From positions 1 through 64,000 of the forward strand of contig JARFIW010000885.1 of assembly GCA_036346225.1 (NCBI GenBank): a stretch of 64,000 nucleotides of DNA. Direction: 5' to 3'. The notes beneath the pieces are model-generated. The model had not been told where the DNA came from and did not search any database. It saw only the letters and a program-made list of their open reading frames with translations. Shown one piece after another: positions 1-10,864 of the stretch. Source of the DNA: Platerodrilus igneus (taxonomy: Eukaryota; Arthropoda; Insecta; Coleoptera; Lycidae). The position numbers were made by a program, and so were the translations under genes. Positions within the stretch are counted from its first letter, which is position 1. Every line of letters starts with the position of its first letter.

Positions 1-585
1 AATCGCTTAACCAGACTTTTACTCGTAAGTACACATATAAATAAATAATCCATGCCTTTATTACGAAAATTATCTACTTTATATCAGATTAAAACATAAC
101 CCTTGCTGTTTAAAAAAAAACCCGTACATAAATTATCTTGTGTGTTTACACTTAAAAAAAAAAGTGCCTTAGTCATTTACCTGTTTGATTGTGATATTCG
201 AACGTATTTTAAAGAAACCTTATGTTTAAAAACGTTTATTGTAGTGAATTGCCCCTTTAGAATATCTTTGAAAATGTTAGATTAACAGTTCTTGTTGTAT
301 TTGTTAAATAACATATTACCTACGTGTTTTTTGTAGTTTATCAATAATATATTCCTTTATTAAACACTAACCTTGCCCTCGTACTGTTCTAAACGTGTTT
401 CTTTAGTGTTTTGGTTACTTAGCGTAATTAAATTTGAATATTATTCTTTACGAATGCCTCCATAGAAAGTTTTTACCTTTAAATATCTTTACCGTATTGA
501 CTTGAAGTAGCTTTACCGTTTTTTACCTTCTGATTTACCTCAGTATTGTATACCTAATATATATTGTCTCAAATATTAATTCAAA
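1..585. other. AT-rich DNA, nothing recognised
   Basis: No reading frame or repeat that I can assign. A 60-codon frame at 103-285 has no recognisable motif and looks like chance in AT-rich sequence. Confidence 0.5.
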
Positions 586-843
586 ATGAATATAGCACAC
601 CTTAAGTCTCTCGAGCTTATCTACGAGATTGAGTGTAGAAATATTACTCCTGCTCCTAATCAAAATGATAGACGATCACAACTTAGAGCCATTTTAGCCC
701 AGGAAATGAAAAGCGGCCCTATCTTAAAGAAAATTGTTTCCGATTGGCCTCTTAACGTATCTGAAATTAAACTGTCTTTGGACGACATAACTGGTATAAT
801 AAATAGAATAGATCCTGGCCCCACGTTGGGCGCCAATTCTTAA
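586..843 (+). pseudogene. Gag-like N-terminal fragment of an LTR retrotransposon
   Basis: An 85-residue frame opening MNIAHLKSLELIYEIECRNI. The pattern of a short leader followed by L-x-L-I-Y-E-I-x-x-R-N-I and then an R-x-x-L-R-x-x-L-x-x-E helix resembles the N-terminus of insect retrotransposon Gag proteins, which are normally several hundred residues long. Here the frame stops where LTR copy C1 begins, so it is at most a truncated remnant. An oddity is that its last ten codons overlap a primer-binding-site-like sequence read on the opposite strand, which argues for an orientation different from this frame. The family call rests on pattern recognition only. A chance frame is possible. Confidence 0.4.
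818..835 (-). promoter_or_regulatory. Primer-binding-site-like sequence next to LTR C1
   Basis: On the minus strand this reads TGGCGCCCAACGTGGGGC, a form typical of tRNA-primed LTR retrotransposons. It lies three bases from the inner edge of LTR C1. It implies that C1 was the 5' LTR of a minus-strand element whose internal region lay to the left. Confidence 0.55.
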
Positions 844-1581
844 GTTTTAAAAACGAATTCTTACGTTTTAAAAATCGTCGATAAATACATCGCGCAAGCG
901 CGGAATAAGCGACGCCACGGGCGGTTGGTAACGCTAACCTTTGTACAGATTTTGCGCGCCCATCTGTCAATGACGTCACCAATGCACAAATTAACTACGC
1001 AATTATCGGAAAGTATAAATTTAGGACAATAGTCTATATCAGCGAACAAATTAAACAATGGAGTACTTACATCAGAAATCCGGCGTCCTGCGGAGTTGAG
1101 TTAAAGTTGGCTTCTATTGAAGTCCATCAGGGCTACATCCCGGAGTGATAGAGATGGTTCTCCGGCGTGGAATGCTAGCGGGGCATGGCCTCTTATTAGT
1201 CCTCCGGGTCGTGCAGGACGGTTCGGCCAACGGCTACAAATTGTCTCCTACCTATGTAGGGAATGGACAGGAAACCAGGTATAAGGGCGACAAACAGATA
1301 AGCAAGCAAGGAAATCTACATAGATAAAGATAAGGCACGATACGATACCTAACACGACCACACTCCTTGAAGGTTCAGGTAAAAAAGCCACGTTACAGAG
1401 ACTCACGGAAACTTCTCCCCACTTTGTCCCTACTCCACTCGCGTCGCGCGATCTGGCGCAAACGCACTGTGACGTAACGGAAATACGCGCACCGAGTCTT
1501 TTGAATTTATGGCGCGAAACTTCCGCACATCAAAATTAACCTAAAAAAAATGTTTAAGTGCCAATTCATTGGCACGTAACA
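839..1581. repeat. LTR copy C1 (family C)
   Basis: Homologous to the solo LTR at 6338-7134. Shared blocks include the region around ATATCGCGCAAGCG, the region around CACGGGCGGTTGGTAACG, a TATA-like block and the end GGCACGTAACA. C1 carries two copies of a short edge unit (TTCTTACGTTTTAAAAACG type) against four in the other copy. No target duplication is visible, as expected for one LTR of a larger, truncated element. Orientation is ambiguous: a TATA and AATAAA favour plus in the sister copy, the primer site favours minus. Confidence 0.7.
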
Positions 1582-2036
1582 CCATATTCCATAATTAGTA
1601 TTTTAATCCTTAAAACTCTAAACTAATAAAAAAAAACTTGCGCGTAAAAAAATATATTTACAATCATCTTAAGTCGATGCTGCCATCAAAACTAAATTTA
1701 TGAAATTCGTTGACTCCACTTGACTCTTCTTTGGGGCGGCATGTTTAATTAAAAACCTGCAGGTCCTGGATAATACTGGTTTTCGGACTACATCTCATAT
1801 CAAAATGGCTTTTCCACGAGGCAATGTTAGCTATTCCAGCATGCGCCGAGACGGGGAATATTGAATCAAGATACAAGCAAATAGAAGTTCACTTAGTTTA
1901 CTTGGGCTATTCTAATGTAGATGGCGTACCATGTATGAATTCATAATAAAAGGTTTCAATATAAATTTGATATTTTTTGACAATGTGTATTGAATAAAAT
2001 TGTATATTTGAATAACAGAAAATCGTAATAGTTACA
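1582..2036. other. AT-rich DNA, nothing recognised
   Basis: No frame or repeat that I can assign between LTR C1 and the hairpin. Confidence 0.5.
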
Positions 2037-2270
2037 CAAAATAAGTAATAAAATAAAAATATAAAAATAATAAAGATAAGAATGATAATATTAAATAGAC
2101 AAGTTAAAGTGTAAAGAGAAGAGTTACTCCTGAACTAGCAGACTCACTAGCCCATTCGAAACCAAAAGGTGTCTTGTGGAGTAACTCTTCTCTTTACACT
2201 TTAACTTGTCTATTTAAAATTATCATTCTTATCTTTATTATTTTTATATTTTTATTTTATTACTTATTTT
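2037..2270. repeat. Near-perfect inverted repeat, 94-bp arms
   Basis: The arm at 2037-2130 is the reverse complement of 2178-2270, with only about one difference and a 47-base spacer. Transcribed, it would fold into a very long hairpin. The right arm runs straight into the hammerhead-like motif at 2282, so the two may be parts of one retroelement end. Confidence 0.9.
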
Positions 2271-2281
2271 GCTTTCTCGTC

Positions 2282-2312
2282 CTGATGAAGCCCCTTACAA
2301 AAGCGGGCGAAA
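2282..2312 (+). ncRNA. Hammerhead-ribozyme-like motif
   Basis: CTGATGA at 2282-2288, a possible stem II of GCCC (2290-2293) with GGGC (2305-2308), then GAAA at 2309-2312. This is the order of the conserved hammerhead core. Hammerheads are known in terminal repeats of Penelope-like retroelements. An extra A lies between CTGATGA and the stem, and helices I and III with a cleavage triplet are not obvious, so it may be inactive or coincidental. Confidence 0.35.
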
Positions 2313-2413
2313 CGTCGACCTTAATTTATAAAATGACACGTGCCTAACCCGGAACCATAAATATTTATAATGACTCCGGCCGTGAAAGCCTCCGACAATA
2401 TCACAAAACCATA

Positions 2414-2645
2414 GTGGTGAAATATGTTCGAAATGTAGTGCATGCTTCAAATAGTGAATTAATGGCACAATGTTTAAACATATCGAATTCCGAAGAATGC
2501 AAAAGTATTTCATTTAATTTTGAAACTCGAACACATATCACCCAAATAATTGGAGCGATTGATGACACGCACATCTCCATTCTTCCATCTTCAGATGAAT
2601 ACCATGATTTTATCAATAGAAAAGAATTTTGCAACAGCAATTTTT
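2414..2645 (+). pseudogene. PIF/Harbinger transposase fragment
   Basis: The frame contains IIGAIDDTHISILPSSDEYH and then DFINRKEF. This matches the first catalytic block of HARBI1-type DDE nucleases, G-x-I-D-G-T-H-I followed by Y-x-x-x-x-N-R-K. The usual G of DGTH is D here. Only about 75 residues of the usual roughly 350 to 400 are present. The frame runs on into a low-complexity AACCTCAAC tract and a mariner insertion. It is a relic of a different copy from the Harbinger gene at 28.1 kb. Confidence 0.65.
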
Positions 2646-2689
2646 CACTTGCACGTTTATTTGAATTTCGAGGTAAACTCATCAAACGC

Positions 2690-2815
2690 AACCAACCCCA
2701 ACAATTTTATCAACCCCATCAACCTCACAAACCTACAAACCTCGCCAACCTCAACGACCTCATCAACCTCAACAACATCAACATACACAACACTAGCTTT
2801 ACCACCTTCAACATT
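2690..2815 (+). repeat. Low-complexity CAAC/CATC-rich tract
   Basis: Degenerate short-unit repetition of AACCTCAAC and CAACATCAAC types. It gives spurious Asn/Thr/Ser-rich frames on both strands. Confidence 0.8.
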
Positions 2816-2855
2816 AGAATCGGCAGCAGCAACGTTGCAAACCCAATCCCTAGTA

Positions 2856-4167
2856 CAGTATTGCCCGAAATAAACAGTACTGAAATTGTAATTGTTTTGT
2901 ATATTTAAAAAATACATATTATTGACACTTTATTATATGTTCTAAATGTGCACCTCCTCGTTCGAGACAGACTTCATAACGATGTTCTAAGTTTCTGGTC
3001 ATGTTATTGAATAAGGGTTGTCTCAGGGCTGCGAAGAAGACTCTAACGGCATCCTTTAATTCATCGATGGTTTGTGGTGCCCGTTTGAAAACGGCATTTT
3101 AGCCATGCCCCAAATGTATGCGTCTGGAGTGTGAGGTCTGGAGAATGTGAAGGATAAGGAAGTCAGTAAATCGTGATATGAATTTGCTTGGAAAATGTTC
3201 TTGAAGAAATTGACGAATTGCGGCAGCAGTATGGCAAGTTGCCCCGTCCTGCTGAAAAAATTGGTTTCGAAATGCCAAGTTACGTGCACGACAGAATTGA
3301 CGTAGATCAGGGATAAATCGTGTTAAAATTTGTCTGTACCTCTGTTGATTAAGTGTGACTTGCCTACCATTCTCTTCGATAAAGTACGGACCAATGATTC
3401 CGTGTCCGGAAACAGCACACCAGACACTCACTTTTTCACTATGTAAAGGAACCTCTTGAACCTCATCGGGTCTGGCAAAGCCCAGAAATCGATTTGTGCG
3501 ACGATTCACATAGCCTGACAAGTGAAAATGTGCTTCGTCTGAAAACCAAACATTTTTCAAAAATTCAGGATTTTCATACTGTAACGCGAGAATTCTGGCG
3601 CAATATTCCACTCTACTGCGATAATCCCGAGGATGTAGTTGTTGATGTACCTGAATCACATACGAAAATGTACCCAGCTCCTCCAGGATTCTTTGAAAGG
3701 AAGTTCTTTTTAAATCAAGTTGTAACGCTGTCCTTGCCTGGCTGACTTTCGGATTTTCTAAGATTTGCTCAAAAACACGTTCATGGTTATTGTTGTTGTT
3801 AACTATCCTGGGACGCCCCGAGTTTCCTTTTCGTTGGCACAATACACTACCTGTATTTCTAAACTTTTCAATAACCTTCAAAATTACAGCATTACTTGGA
3901 GAACGTTTATTAAACCTTTGTGTGAATTGATCAGACACGTATAGCAAACTTGCACCATTACGTCGGCCGATTTCGTATGAACGAAAATAATGCTCTACCA
4001 GAAACACTTTCTCCTCTGTACTTAACACCATTTTTAACAATTAGGCCCTACTAATTACTTGTTTGAGGTTTACTTGACAGGTCTATACTAGCTAACTTGA
4101 GTGTGACAGCGCACGCATAAAAACACCGCCAACTTAGTTTCAGTACTGTTTATTTCGGGCAATACTG
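2856..4167 (-). mobile_element. Complete Tc1/mariner-superfamily element 1 (1,312 bp)
   Basis: Perfect 30-bp terminal inverted repeats, 2856-2885 and 4138-4167, starting CAGTATTGCCCGAAAT. They are flanked by TA at 2854-2855 and 4168-4169, the expected target duplication. One transposase gene on the minus strand fills it. The size is the usual 1.3 kb. Intact ends mean it could be mobilised in trans, although its gene is broken. Confidence 0.95.
2919..4040 (-). pseudogene. Transposase of mariner-like element 1, frameshifted
   Basis: About 374 codons, starting MLKMVLSTEEKVFLVEHYFR. An N-terminal helix-turn-helix region includes GRPRIV near residue 80. First catalytic aspartate is in NVWFSDEAHFHLSGYVN (about residue 165) and the second in FFQQDGATCHTAA (about 265). 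The third lies in the SPDLTPPD-type block, where the frame shifts at least three times between about 3080 and 3170. The rest of the C-terminus is still readable to a stop at 2919-2921, in another frame (for instance APQTIDELKDAVRVFF). The enzyme would cut and paste its own element at TA sites. The breaks over the last catalytic residue make this copy inactive, unless some are sequencing errors. The stop-free first 313 residues suggest fairly recent decay. Confidence 0.9.
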
Positions 4168-4569
4168 TATTATTAATGTCAACGGCTTCGACTGACCGCC
4201 ACCTATCAGGATGACGACAATATCAAAAGCGCACGAATGATGGAAAATCTTAATAATTTTCCATCATTCTTGCGTTTTTCATATTGTAGTCTCTGAACAA
4301 TTGTATAAAGGGGTCAGAAAAAAAATTCCTAGAAAACGTATCATTATTAAACACATATAGTCTTTGGCAATCCGACTTGGCCGAATTTGGCCAATATTTT
4401 AAAGAGAAAACCAATAATTGGTATGTGTTGGTGGTAATAGATTGTGTTTCAAAATATCTATGAACGCATGCCATCGGTGTTTGTAAAGCAATGGCATCCA
4501 TTTTAAATGAAGACGCGTGCCTGGTAATTCGCAAACCCATAATAGTAAAGAATTTTACAACAGCAAATA

Positions 4570-5903
4570 CGAGGGCTATTTTTTTTCGAGGTCCGATCGG
4601 TCGCAAAATAAAAACCACAGTACAAATCAAAAATTATTTTTTTGTAACAAGTACTTACATAATTACTCTACTTTTCTACATAGTCGCCACTCAGATTTAG
4701 ACATTTGTCGTAGCGTGGTACCAATTTCCCAATACCCTCGTTGTAGAACGTAGCAGCCTGTGTTTTCAGCCATGTTTGTACGCTGCTTTGCAGCTCAATG
4801 TCTGTGCCAAAATGTTGTCTTTCTAATTAGCGTTTCATGTGAGTAAACAGGTGAAAATCAGATGGTGCCAAGTCCGGGCTGTATGGTGAATGACCAAACA
4901 CTTCCCATTGAAAAGACTGTAGAAGTGTCTTTGTTGAAGCTGCAGTGTGCGGCCGAGCATTGTCGTGGAGAAGAACAATGCCTGATGACAACATTCCTCT
5001 CCGCTGATTCTGAATTGCCCGTCGTAGACGTTGAAGAGTCACGCTGTATGAGGCTGCTGTAATGGTTGTGCCACGTTCCATGAATTCCACAAAGAAAACG
5101 CCATTTTGGTCCCAGAACACAGTAGCCATGCACTTTCTGTTGGAGAAAGTTCGCTTGAACTACTTTGGTTTACTGGGAGAGTGAGAATGCATCCATTGTT
5201 TGGATTGTTCTTTTGTTTCTTGAGTTTCGTAATGGACCCATGTCTCGTCCCCTGTGACAATTTTGTTCAAGAAAGTTTCTCCTTCATTGTGGTAACGCTG
5301 GAGAAACGTTAGGAAGGCTTCCATTCTCTGTGTTTTCTGATGGTCGGACAGCATCTTGGGAACCCATCTCGCGCACAGTTTGTGGTACTGAAGTTTCTCG
5401 CTTACAATGACGTAGAGAGCTGACCTTGAAATTTCAGAAAATGAATCGCTCAATTCTGAAATTGTGAACCGACGATTTTCTCGAATTGCCACATCCACTC
5501 GCTGAACGAGATCATTGATTGACACTGACTTCCTTCCCTGACCGCTTGCATCATGAACATCTGTACGTCCTGCTTTAAAGTTTCTGCACCATTGTCGCAC
5601 TTTGCTGTCACTCATTAAAGTTTCACCGTACACAGTACTTATTCGTCGATGAATTTCGGCTGCATTACACCCCTCAGCCTGAAGGAATCGAATTACCGCA
5701 CGAACTTCACACTTGGCGGGAGATGCTATTGTTGTAGATATGTTTACGTGCTACCTACATGAACACAACTAAACGGAAGTGACGTGACGCGATTGACAGC
5801 CATACTAGTGATGCTGCGCAACACATCTGCGCACTGGTTCATCCGATTTTTAGGGAAGTTTCAATTTCTCGACCGATCGGACTTTGAAAAAAGATAGCCC
5901 TCG
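4570..5903 (-). mobile_element. Mariner element 2 (1,334 bp), nested in the Polinton integrase
   Basis: Terminal inverted repeats begin CGAGGGCTAT and share CCGATCGGTCG inward, at the left end from 4570 and at the right end to 5903. TA flanks it at 4568-4569 and 5904-5905. The interrupted integrase frame (…EFYN/S, then E-K-L-M) resumes on the other side. A minus-strand transposase fills the element. Confidence 0.95.
4668..5741 (-). pseudogene. Mariner transposase (DD34D type), nearly full length
   Basis: About 357 codons, close to the usual 345-350. The N-terminal helix-turn-helix runs through AVIRFLQAEGCNAAEIHRRI and VRQWCRNFKAGRTDVHD. Catalytic residues are visible in IVTGDETWVHY, LLHDNARPHTA and SPDLAPSDFHLF, with 34 residues between the second and third Asp, which is the mariner signature. 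Damage is slight. The expected start codon reads ATA (5739-5741), one in-frame TAG lies at 5157-5159 just before FKRTFSNRKCMATVF, and one in-frame TAA follows HMKR near 4827. The last residues LNLSGDYVEK and a stop at 4668 complete it. It belongs with irritans/mauritiana-type insect mariners. Three point changes disable an otherwise readable enzyme. Confidence 0.93.
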
Positions 5904-6337
5904 TATGAAAAACTGATGAAGAGGCATAACACTAATTAGTACTCTAAGAACAGCACAAAAAGGCTGTCATAGCCACACGAGTAATCATAACGTCATAGAA
6001 TGCACCATACAAACATTTTTGCCTTAGAGGTAAATGCAAATGGCTGGCGAGTTGCCTAACGTCTGAACAGTATAATAACGAGAAACATTCAAAAACTATA
6101 ATGAAGTCTGCATATGTCACTAAAGCTACATATTTACCATTGTTTTGTCTTGAAAATAATGGGAAAAATAAGTTTTAAAGTTGGCAACCATATTCGAATT
6201 TCGATTTATAAGTCCGCATTTTCTAAAGGTTACACATCAAATTATTCCACATAAATCTTTAAAATTTACTGAAAAACTAGTTGGGAACCCTGCTACCTAC
6301 TTGATGATTCTAAAGGCAAACGTTTGCTGGAACAGTT

Positions 6338-7134
6338 CTTACGGTTTTAAAAACGTCAAAATCTTACAATTTAAAAACGATTCTTACAGTTTAAAAAACG
6401 TGAATTCTTACGTTTTTAAACGTCGATAAATATATCGCGCAAGCGCGAAATAAGCGACGTCACGGGCGGTTGGTAACGCTAATCTTGTACAGATTTCGGC
6501 GCGCCCATCTATCAATGACGTCACCAATGCACAAATTTAAAACGCCATTATCGGAAGGTATATAAAGTTAAGACAATAGGTTATAACAACGAACAAATTA
6601 ACAATGAGAGTACTTACATAAGAAATCCGACGTCCGTCGGGGTTGAGTTAAAGTTAGCTTCTCTTGAAGTCCATCAGGGCTACGGATGGCCCTTTTAAGG
6701 TAGTTAAAGATGGTACGACCAACGCTCTTCTAAAGCGCTCGGACCAGCTCCGGCAGTCATGGGCTCGTTCATCCAGGGTCGTGGGATGCTCCGAGGTCGT
6801 ATCCATATTCCTATATGCAGCGGAACGATAGGAACGAGCTAATCAGACAAAGACAGACTAAGATAAGCAAAGGAAATCTACATAATAAAAATAAAGATAC
6901 GATACCAAGCACGACAACTGCACTCCTCGAAGATCAAGCAAACAGCCACGTTACAGCGTCACGGAAACACTTGTCCCCACTTTGTCCCTACTCCACTCGC
7001 GTCACGCGATCTGGCGCAAACGCACTCTGACGTGACGGAAATACGCGCCCCGAGTCTTTTGAATTTATGGCGCGAAACTTCCGCACATCAAAATTAAACT
7101 AAAACATGTTTAAGTGCCACTTTGGCACGTAACA
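6338..7134. repeat. Solo LTR C2 inside the Polinton integrase
   Basis: 797 bp, homologous to 839-1581. A 5-bp target duplication CAGTT lies at 6333-6337 and 7135-7139. Removing the insert restores the integrase frame across Gln-Phe-Tyr. The left edge has four degenerate copies of a 20-25-bp TTCTTACRRTTTAAAAACG-like unit. A TATATAAAG near 6560 and an AATAAAAATAAAG near 6885 favour plus orientation, but the primer site beside copy C1 favours minus. Confidence 0.9.
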
Positions 7135-7370
7135 CAGTTTTATGCAGAAGAATTACAGAAAACCTCGCATCCTGTTGTTTTTCTTGTTAAAAAAGTGATA
7201 CGTCGCAAAGGAGGCGTCTATTTGTAAAATGGTCGGGGTTTGATAATTCATACAATTTTTGAATAAAGGAATTCAACTTATAATGGTTGTGGTGGTGGTG
7301 GGGGTTCAACAAAAAATATAACGAACATTTTTTCTCGCGTAGCTTCAGTATCGCAAAGTCTTTGCAATCA

Positions 7371-8158
7371 TGGCTATAAAAAGTAGTGTTGAAAATGATT
7401 GGTATTCTGATTTTGATGATCATTATCAGAAGATGGTGATTATAATGCTGCAATCGATCAATATCTAGATAAAATTGAACACGCCACCAAAAATGAACAT
7501 TATTTACTACTGCAAACTACATTCTCTCTTTCACACTATAATATCAAAGTATGTTTTTCTCCAACTCGGCAATTTACGCCGGTAATTGATTTAAATCAGC
7601 ATAGCTACATAAATGGTGATGGTAACAAAAAAATTAACTTAAGCGATGTTGAGTGGAGCCACCTTATGGAACTGCTTAAACACAAGGTTAACTTGTATAC
7701 TATACAACAACCACCATTGGTGGTAATGGTGACGATGATGATGAATCAATCATTGAAACCTACTGCAAATTAGAACAAGTTGTGTACAAACACGAAAAGT
7801 TCTTAAAATTTACTGAACATTATATTGAATACATGCTTTATGAAAGCGATTTAGTTCAGATTCTGAAAGCGAATCAACGTGTAGTGGTTAATGAAGTAAG
7901 CGTCTTAAAAGAAATGAACTTTTTGCATACTATAGAAAGGTTTTGAATTTAGTGAAAACATATTCTGTTAATGAAACATATTGTATGTTTCAAGCTTTAG
8001 ATGCTTTTCATAATTTATACAATTTTATTTTAATGACAGGATTTTATACGATTTGTATGATTCAAAATAGTGTACTGCGATCAATAATATATAAATTAAG
8101 AAAAACATTTTTTATTATTACATATACAACAACCACTATACATTATGCAACATTTTAA
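7371..8158 (+). pseudogene. Probable Polinton-associated gene remnant, function unknown
   Basis: A start at 7371 opens MAIKSSVENDWYSDFDD, an acidic N-terminus. After a shift the frame goes on through NAAIDQYLDKIEHATKNEHY, FTPVIDLNQHSYINGDGNKK and NLSDVEWSHLMELL, then shifts again to IIETYCKLEQVVYKHEKF and finally NETYCMFQALDAFHNLYNFI. At least three frame changes over about 260 codons mark it as dead. I do not recognise a named domain. It starts about 80 bases after the integrase chromodomain remnant on the same strand, so a Polinton gene is the simplest inference. The D-L-x(n)-S-x-x-E-W-x-x-L pattern recalls the frame at 13,421 in the second Polinton derivative. Confidence 0.5.
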
Positions 8159-9930
8159 ACTTGTATAATATATTCCGCGCTGTAAATAGTTTGCAGAATT
8201 TTTAATGGTAACTCAGACTTCTTTACTTCTTTTTTAGGGCCTGCAATTGATTTTATATTATTGTCCTTTTTTAATTGCTCCGCCAGTTATGTATTCCCCA
8301 ATTATATATATGTATTGAATATATTGAATCTAATAGGAATTATTAGAAATTGTTAAGTAAAGTATAAGTCCATTGCAACATTGTAATACAAGGATAACCC
8401 AGAGAGGTTATCGACAATTCATGTGAACGGACATGCAACTTTGCATCCGTGAGGGCAGTGATACTGTGCAGGTGGCAGGTCACAGGCGGTTAACATACCG
8501 CAATTACTTAGAATTAAGGTTAATACATTGTAACAAAGTGTAAAGCAGACATGAGATCTGCAAGTTCCCACAGCCGTGTGATGGGCAGGTTATTAGAAAA
8601 GCCCGGGAGCTCAATGCCCGGCAGTCAGTCTTCGAACTCCATACTTTGTTGTTCAAGCTACTCACCAGTACAATTAATTATTTTTTTAGTAAAGTTATTA
8701 AGTACAAGTTATTCCAAATTTCACCATAATTTCTATTTCAAATTAAATAAATTTTGTTAAGTGTTTGAAGTTGTTTTTTAAAAACACAGCTCCAAAGGCC
8801 CGAACCTTAACTCGCCTACATCAACAAAAAATGTTGTTAATAGCTTACAATTAAATTATTATAAAATAACTAAACCGCCATTCTTTTATATTAATAAAAG
8901 CAAATTTAAAGCGTCTAAAACAACAACAAATACAAAAAAAGTAAAATATTATTTACCTTCATATTGGCGCTATAACCTACTAACCAACTCTAGAGTAAAA
9001 ATTGAAATAATGGTTCAATTGAATGAGCTGTATATAAAACAATGTGTGACACTATCTGCATGTGATTACCAACACCACTAAAAATAAAATAAAGGAACTT
9101 TATTGTTTTCTTATAAATTTAATGTACAACCAAATTAATGTATTTAAATGTATTCAAATGAAATGCAAATAAAGCAAACTATATGTTTTATATAAAATTA
9201 AATTATTGTTTAAAGTTAGAATTGTTAGTATATTTGATACTGGCGTACGTGACTGGGACGATGTATCACAGCCAGATAAGGATATTCTGTTTATTCAATG
9301 TTTGAATAATAGATTAACAAAAGGCTTATGCAAGCTGTTTTTCTCCATGAACAAATAACAACTCCTTATCATGCATGCTATCAAATCACATCCTTTTCGG
9401 TTATTGTATGTTATCAACTACAAACTTTCCAAACGCATACCTATTTAACAGCTTTATTTTATATTTAAACCGTGATTAAAGAAACAGGTCATTACCTACG
9501 ATGCAATTTCCGGCTGTGGTGTAGACAGTTACTCAAATGATAGTGATTATACTTTCAACAATAGGAAAATTGCACGTTTAACTTCCATAATAAAAATCTA
9601 CGGTTCAAAATATTAGCAACTGTAGTGAATTCATTAAACTGCATGAAGGGAGAAAACAAATCATTGCGTTGCAGTGAAACCCTACAGGTAAGTAAAAAAT
9701 TATATGTAATTTTTGCTACTAAACGCCTTTTCTTGAATTGATAGGACTCTAGCGGTAACGACAATGCGAAAACAAGAAAATTTAATAAAGAAGCTGCTGC
9801 TGCCACTCCGCAAAAAGGCAATTAAAAATATAATTTTTGTAAATAAAACACTAACATCAAAGTGTGTTGTTTTAAAATTACTTATCTCTAATTCGAGAAG
9901 GATGACCAAAACTGTAAGTATATTTTTCTT
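8159..9930. other. Unassigned AT-rich stretch with one open frame
   Basis: No recognisable gene. A stop-free, Lys/Tyr-rich frame without a clear start runs from about 8825 to 9083 (plus strand, containing KVKYYLPSYWRYNLLTNSRV) and could be another Polinton remnant. The rest shows short chance frames only. Confidence 0.35.
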
Positions 9931-10333
9931 GAAACGGAGGCTCTCGGGACAAATCCCTAGCACTGCGGGGCCTCCGAGCTAAACATTATAAATGATGATT
10001 ACGTCAATGAATCTGAAGTTCACCTTAACAGATGCACGTTAATTCGAAACTTTGCTTATTTCTAATTCTTTTACACTAACCTAAACCTCCATTCAGTTAT
10101 TTATATTCCAAATGGAACGCAGCTATATTCACACTCGTCGAAGGAGCACTACTCTCTCACCATCATGCCACGACGATTATCATAATGTCGACGACGACTA
10201 TCAAACCCACGCGAACAAAAAGACCGTTGAAACGGAAGCTTTCGGCGGGGCGAACACCCAGCGCAGGGTAGGCCCCGAGCTACAGTTATATATGATTACA
10301 TCATGACTCATCTGAATTTTTTCACTTACATGT

Positions 10334-10864
10334 TGTTCCGTTTATATTGTAAATAATTTACAGCTAAATTTATTTTCCGTTGAGTTTGTTGATTATTTAC
10401 GTCCGTCACGGTATATTTAAATTTGTTAAAGTAAATTTCCATGTTTTACTTCAAGCACGCGCCAACAAGTGCCGCGAGTGATAAACTGTGTTATTCGCAT
10501 GTGCAAGAACATTGTAGTATTATCTGGAAGACACACAAAGCAAGGAAGAGTTTCAATTTGTCGTTCTAGCAGGCAGCATCATTGCTTACATGTTCTACGT
10601 AGAACAAATTAATTAGAAGAACCGCTTTCCTTCAGAACTACCGCTATCGACATAAATGTGCTTCGCTACACCTGCCTACAGAAAAGTAGATTTTACATCG
10701 TTTTTCCGTTGGCACGGCTGCGTAAACAACAGGTGAGTGCTTTGAAGTAAATGTTTGATCTGGTTAAAACCCTTAATTATGTGTTGTTGTTTATCAGTTT
10801 TCCGTCGTACACATGTCCACTTCTCTCTACCACAGAGCTATTCGAAATTAACCTCAATTTTACA
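10334..10864 (-). repeat. Solo LTR A1 (family A)
   Basis: 531 bp, homologous to 29022-29564 and 36309-36840 in reverse orientation. It starts TGTTCCG and ends TTTTACA. A perfect 5-bp target duplication CATGT lies at 10329-10333 and 10865-10869. No internal retrotransposon sequence flanks it. Confidence 0.93.

Larger units (their letters stand above)
4280..7290 (+). pseudogene. Polinton/Maverick-type integrase pseudogene split by two insertions
   Basis: Three blocks form one decayed gene. The first (about 4280-4569) has SEQLYKGVRKK, SLWQSDLAEFGQY, NWYVLVVIDCVSKY and finally KEFYN, the core with two catalytic-type aspartates of retroviral-like integrases. The second (5906-6337) resumes with EKLMKRHN, later FKVGNHIRISIYKSAFSKG and a final L-L-E-Q-F. 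The third (7135-7290) continues with Y-A-E-E-L-Q-K-T and a chromodomain-like VKWSGFDNSYNF. This order, core then VGxxVRIxKxKxxFxKGY then chromodomain, is that of integrases of Polintons, large self-synthesising virus-like transposons. Several stops and shifts kill it. The first gap is mariner element 2 (4570-5903, TA) and the second is solo LTR C2 (6338-7134, CAGTT). The neighbouring gene at 7371 may belong to the same Polinton. Confidence 0.8.

Noticed and set aside
2657..2917. Minus-strand 86-codon frame rich in Val/Glu
   Set aside because: Complement of the CAAC low-complexity tract.
3494..3745. 83-codon plus-strand frame
   Set aside because: Antisense shadow of the mariner-like transposase at 2919-4040.
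4862..5312. Plus-strand frames of 66-68 codons
   Set aside because: Antisense shadows of the mariner 2 transposase.
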